Below are positions 14,572 through 15,494 of a DNA stretch of 15,494 nucleotides, one piece after another. The stretch is from positions 1 through 15,494 of the forward strand of contig JAEWKG010000317.1 in NCBI GenBank assembly GCA_023386135.1, written 5' to 3'. A program made the position numbers and the translations under genes. Positions within the stretch are counted from its first letter, which is position 1. The number at the start of each line of letters is the position of its first letter. The DNA is from Pseudomonadota bacterium (lineage in GTDB: Bacteria; Pseudomonadota; Alphaproteobacteria; Sphingomonadales; Sphingomonadaceae). The notes under the pieces were generated by a model that was not told where the DNA came from, did no database searches, and saw only the letters and a list, made by a program, of their open reading frames with translations.

Positions 14572-14593
14572 GAACTCTTTACACACGAGAAAT
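14543..14593. repeat. Three tandem 17-base operator-like repeats
   Basis: The three units are CTTTACAGTCAAGAATG (14543), TTTGTCAGTCAAGAACT (14560) and CTTTACACACGAGAAAT (14577). Units 1 and 2 share 12 of 17 bases, including exact CAGTCAAGAA. Units 1 and 3 also share 12 of 17, including exact CTTTACA. The strict 17-base phase and the position over both divergent promoters suggest binding sites for the XRE regulator. Confidence 0.65.
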
Positions 14594-14607
14594 CGTTTTC
14601 CTACAAT
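14578..14607 (+). promoter_or_regulatory. Promoter of the lysozyme gene
   Basis: TTTACA (14578-14583, 5 of 6 to TTGACA) and TACAAT (14602-14607, 5 of 6 to TATAAT) are separated by 18 bases. This is about 52 bases before the lysozyme ATG. The -35 lies in the third 17-base repeat. Confidence 0.6.
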
Positions 14608-14658
14608 GGTGAACCCGGCCTAGTTCCCCTGCCCCGACCGCGAATCGAGAGGCCCATC

Positions 14659-15228
14659 ATGCAGCGCAAGATCATCTTCGACGCGGTCCGGCGGATGCTC
14701 GGACGCGGGTTTCGGCAGGCGGAAGTGGCGGCGCTGGATGCGGCGATCGGCCTGGCCGAGGACGATAGCGTGCGCAGCGTCAGCACGGCGGGAATCGCGC
14801 TGATCCAGCGGTTCGAGGGTTGCGCCAAGGTTCGCGGTGACGGGCTGGTCGAAGCCTATCCCGATCCCGGTACGGGCGGTGCGCCGTGGACCATCGGCTG
14901 GGGCGCGACTGGGCCCCACATCGTCCAGGGCACCGTCTGGACGCGCGCCGAGTGCGACGCGCGGCTGGCCGCCGACCTCGTGCGTTATGCTGGCGAGGTC
15001 TCGGCTGCGATCGGCGGCGCGCCAACCACGCAGGCGCAGTTCGATGCGCTCGTCGGCTTCCACTACAACACCGGCGCCATCGCTTCCGCGACGCTGACCC
15101 GGCGGCACGTCGCGGGCGACTACGCGGCGGCAGCGGCGGAGTTTGCGCGCTGGAACCGCGCGGGCGGGCGCGTGCTGCAGGGACTGGTGCGACGGCGCGC
15201 GGCGGAGGCGGCGCTCTACGCCGGGTGA
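14659..15228 (+). CDS. Phage-type lysozyme, GH24 family
   Basis: This 189-residue muramidase of the T4/lambdoid endolysin family cleaves the MurNAc-GlcNAc bond of peptidoglycan. The catalytic region GIALIQRFEG (E53) is followed by AYPDPGTGGAPWTIGWG, giving the E53, D69, T78 triad. QAQFDALVGFHYNTGA and the C-terminal RWNRAGGRVLQGLVRRRAAE are GH24 hallmarks. An N-terminal extension of about 42 residues (QRKIIFDAVRRMLGRGFRQAEVAALDAAI) is amphipathic. It has no signal peptide or signal-anchor helix, so export would need another route. ATG at 14659 has GAGAGG 6 bases upstream. The frame is open further back but that part crosses the promoter and the XRE gene. No holin, spanin or other phage gene is nearby, so this looks like a resident chromosomal lysozyme. 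Confidence 0.92.
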   Translation: MQRKIIFDAVRRMLGRGFRQAEVAALDAAIGLAEDDSVRSVSTAGIALIQRFEGCAKVRGDGLVEAYPDPGTGGAPWTIGWGATGPHIVQGTVWTRAECDARLAADLVRYAGEVSAAIGGAPTTQAQFDALVGFHYNTGAIASATLTRRHVAGDYAAAAAEFARWNRAGGRVLQGLVRRRAAEAALYAG

Positions 15229-15261
15229 ACGCGCGCCGACGAGAAGTTGTTCTATGTTAAT

Positions 15262-15287
15262 GGAACCGAGCGCTCGAAACGTCCGTT
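15262..15287 (+). promoter_or_regulatory. EcfG general-stress sigma factor promoter
   Basis: GGAAC (15262-15266), 17 bases, then CGTT (15284-15287) matches exactly the GGAAC-N16/17-CGTT promoter of the alphaproteobacterial EcfG general stress response. Transcription would start near 15294, about 17 bases before the next ATG. Confidence 0.75.
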
Positions 15288-15310
15288 GACCCGATCAAAG
15301 GAGATTTTCG

Positions 15311-15494
15311 ATGCGCATGTTGATGCTAGGCGCGGCGAGCCTTGCGCTGGCCGCCAGCGGAGCCCTCGCCGACCCGGGCAAGGGTGGCGGGGGTGGCCAC
15401 GGCAGCGGTAATGGCGGCGGTCATGCGGCCGCTGCGAACCCCGGCCACGGTGGGGGCAACGGCGGCGGCGGCGATGGCCGTGGCAACAGTAGCC
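15311..15494 (+). CDS. Glycine-rich secreted protein (3' end missing)
   Basis: The start of a secreted low-complexity protein, with 61 codons in the window. A Sec signal peptide (MRMLMLGAASLALAASGALA) is predicted to be cleaved at ALA-DP. The mature part is a Gly/His/Asn-rich repeat region (GKGGGGGHGSGNGGG, then PGHGGGNGGG) without any known catalytic motif. ATG at 15311 has AAAGGAG 7 bases upstream. A putative EcfG promoter lies directly before it, so it is probably part of the general stress regulon. The histidines could bind metal, but that is a guess. The C-terminal part, which would carry any defined domain, is outside the window. Confidence 0.8.
   Translation, partial: MRMLMLGAASLALAASGALADPGKGGGGGHGSGNGGGHAAAANPGHGGGNGGGGDGRGNSS

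Noticed and set aside
14335..14658. Upstream extension of the lysozyme frame
   Set aside because: It is antisense to the XRE gene and crosses the divergent promoter region; the ATG at 14659 has a proper ribosome site.
13652..15228. Prophage remnant suggested by the lysozyme and XRE genes
   Set aside because: No integrase, holin, structural, terminase or attachment-site signal is visible, and the flanks are ordinary chromosomal genes.

Overview
The window is GC-rich, densely packed bacterial chromosome. The gene families point to an alphaproteobacterium, most likely a sphingomonad (Sphingomonadaceae or Erythrobacteraceae). The pointers are a class I lysyl-tRNA synthetase, a glnB-glnA pair behind a sigma-54-type promoter, the short form of ArgC, a DinG-like helicase with a sphingomonad-style N-terminus, and an exact match to the EcfG general-stress promoter. 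This assignment is inference from gene content and sequence style; no database was consulted.

Layout. 1-349 is the 3' end of a 2-oxoglutarate/Fe(II) prolyl 4-hydroxylase-like gene. It converges on a minus-strand pair, lysS (class I) and a DUF1003 membrane protein, which overlap by 4 bases. The 425-base gap before the next gene holds a hairpin-rich, MITE-like repeat (about 2694-2852). Plus-strand genes then encode a large Fe-S superfamily 2 helicase and a SixA-type phosphohistidine phosphatase whose only start that keeps the catalytic histidine is CTG. soxR (minus) and a VOC/glyoxalase-fold gene (plus) diverge around a near-perfect SoxR box. map and a DUF4163/DUF3298 lipoprotein are on the minus strand; the lipoprotein diverges from a leucyl aminopeptidase with only 34 bases between start codons.

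From about 10.2 kb comes a lone SH3-like protein that resembles the front half of an NlpC/P60 hydrolase, then argC, then the nitrogen-assimilation operon glnB-glnA with a strong intrinsic terminator. The last part holds a compact XRE regulator plus six-helix membrane protein pair (minus). It diverges from a GH24 lysozyme gene (plus) across three tandem 17-base repeats that overlap both predicted promoters. The window ends inside a glycine-rich secreted protein gene preceded by an EcfG-type promoter.

Most of the window is housekeeping: translation, protein maturation and turnover, arginine and glutamine metabolism, and DNA maintenance. I did not find a clearly new multi-gene defence or mobile system. 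The most interesting points are regulatory: the 17-base operator array between the XRE/membrane pair and the lysozyme gene, the SoxR box controlling a VOC gene, the CTG start of sixA, the truncated SH3 protein, the EcfG-driven glycine-rich protein and the structured repeat.
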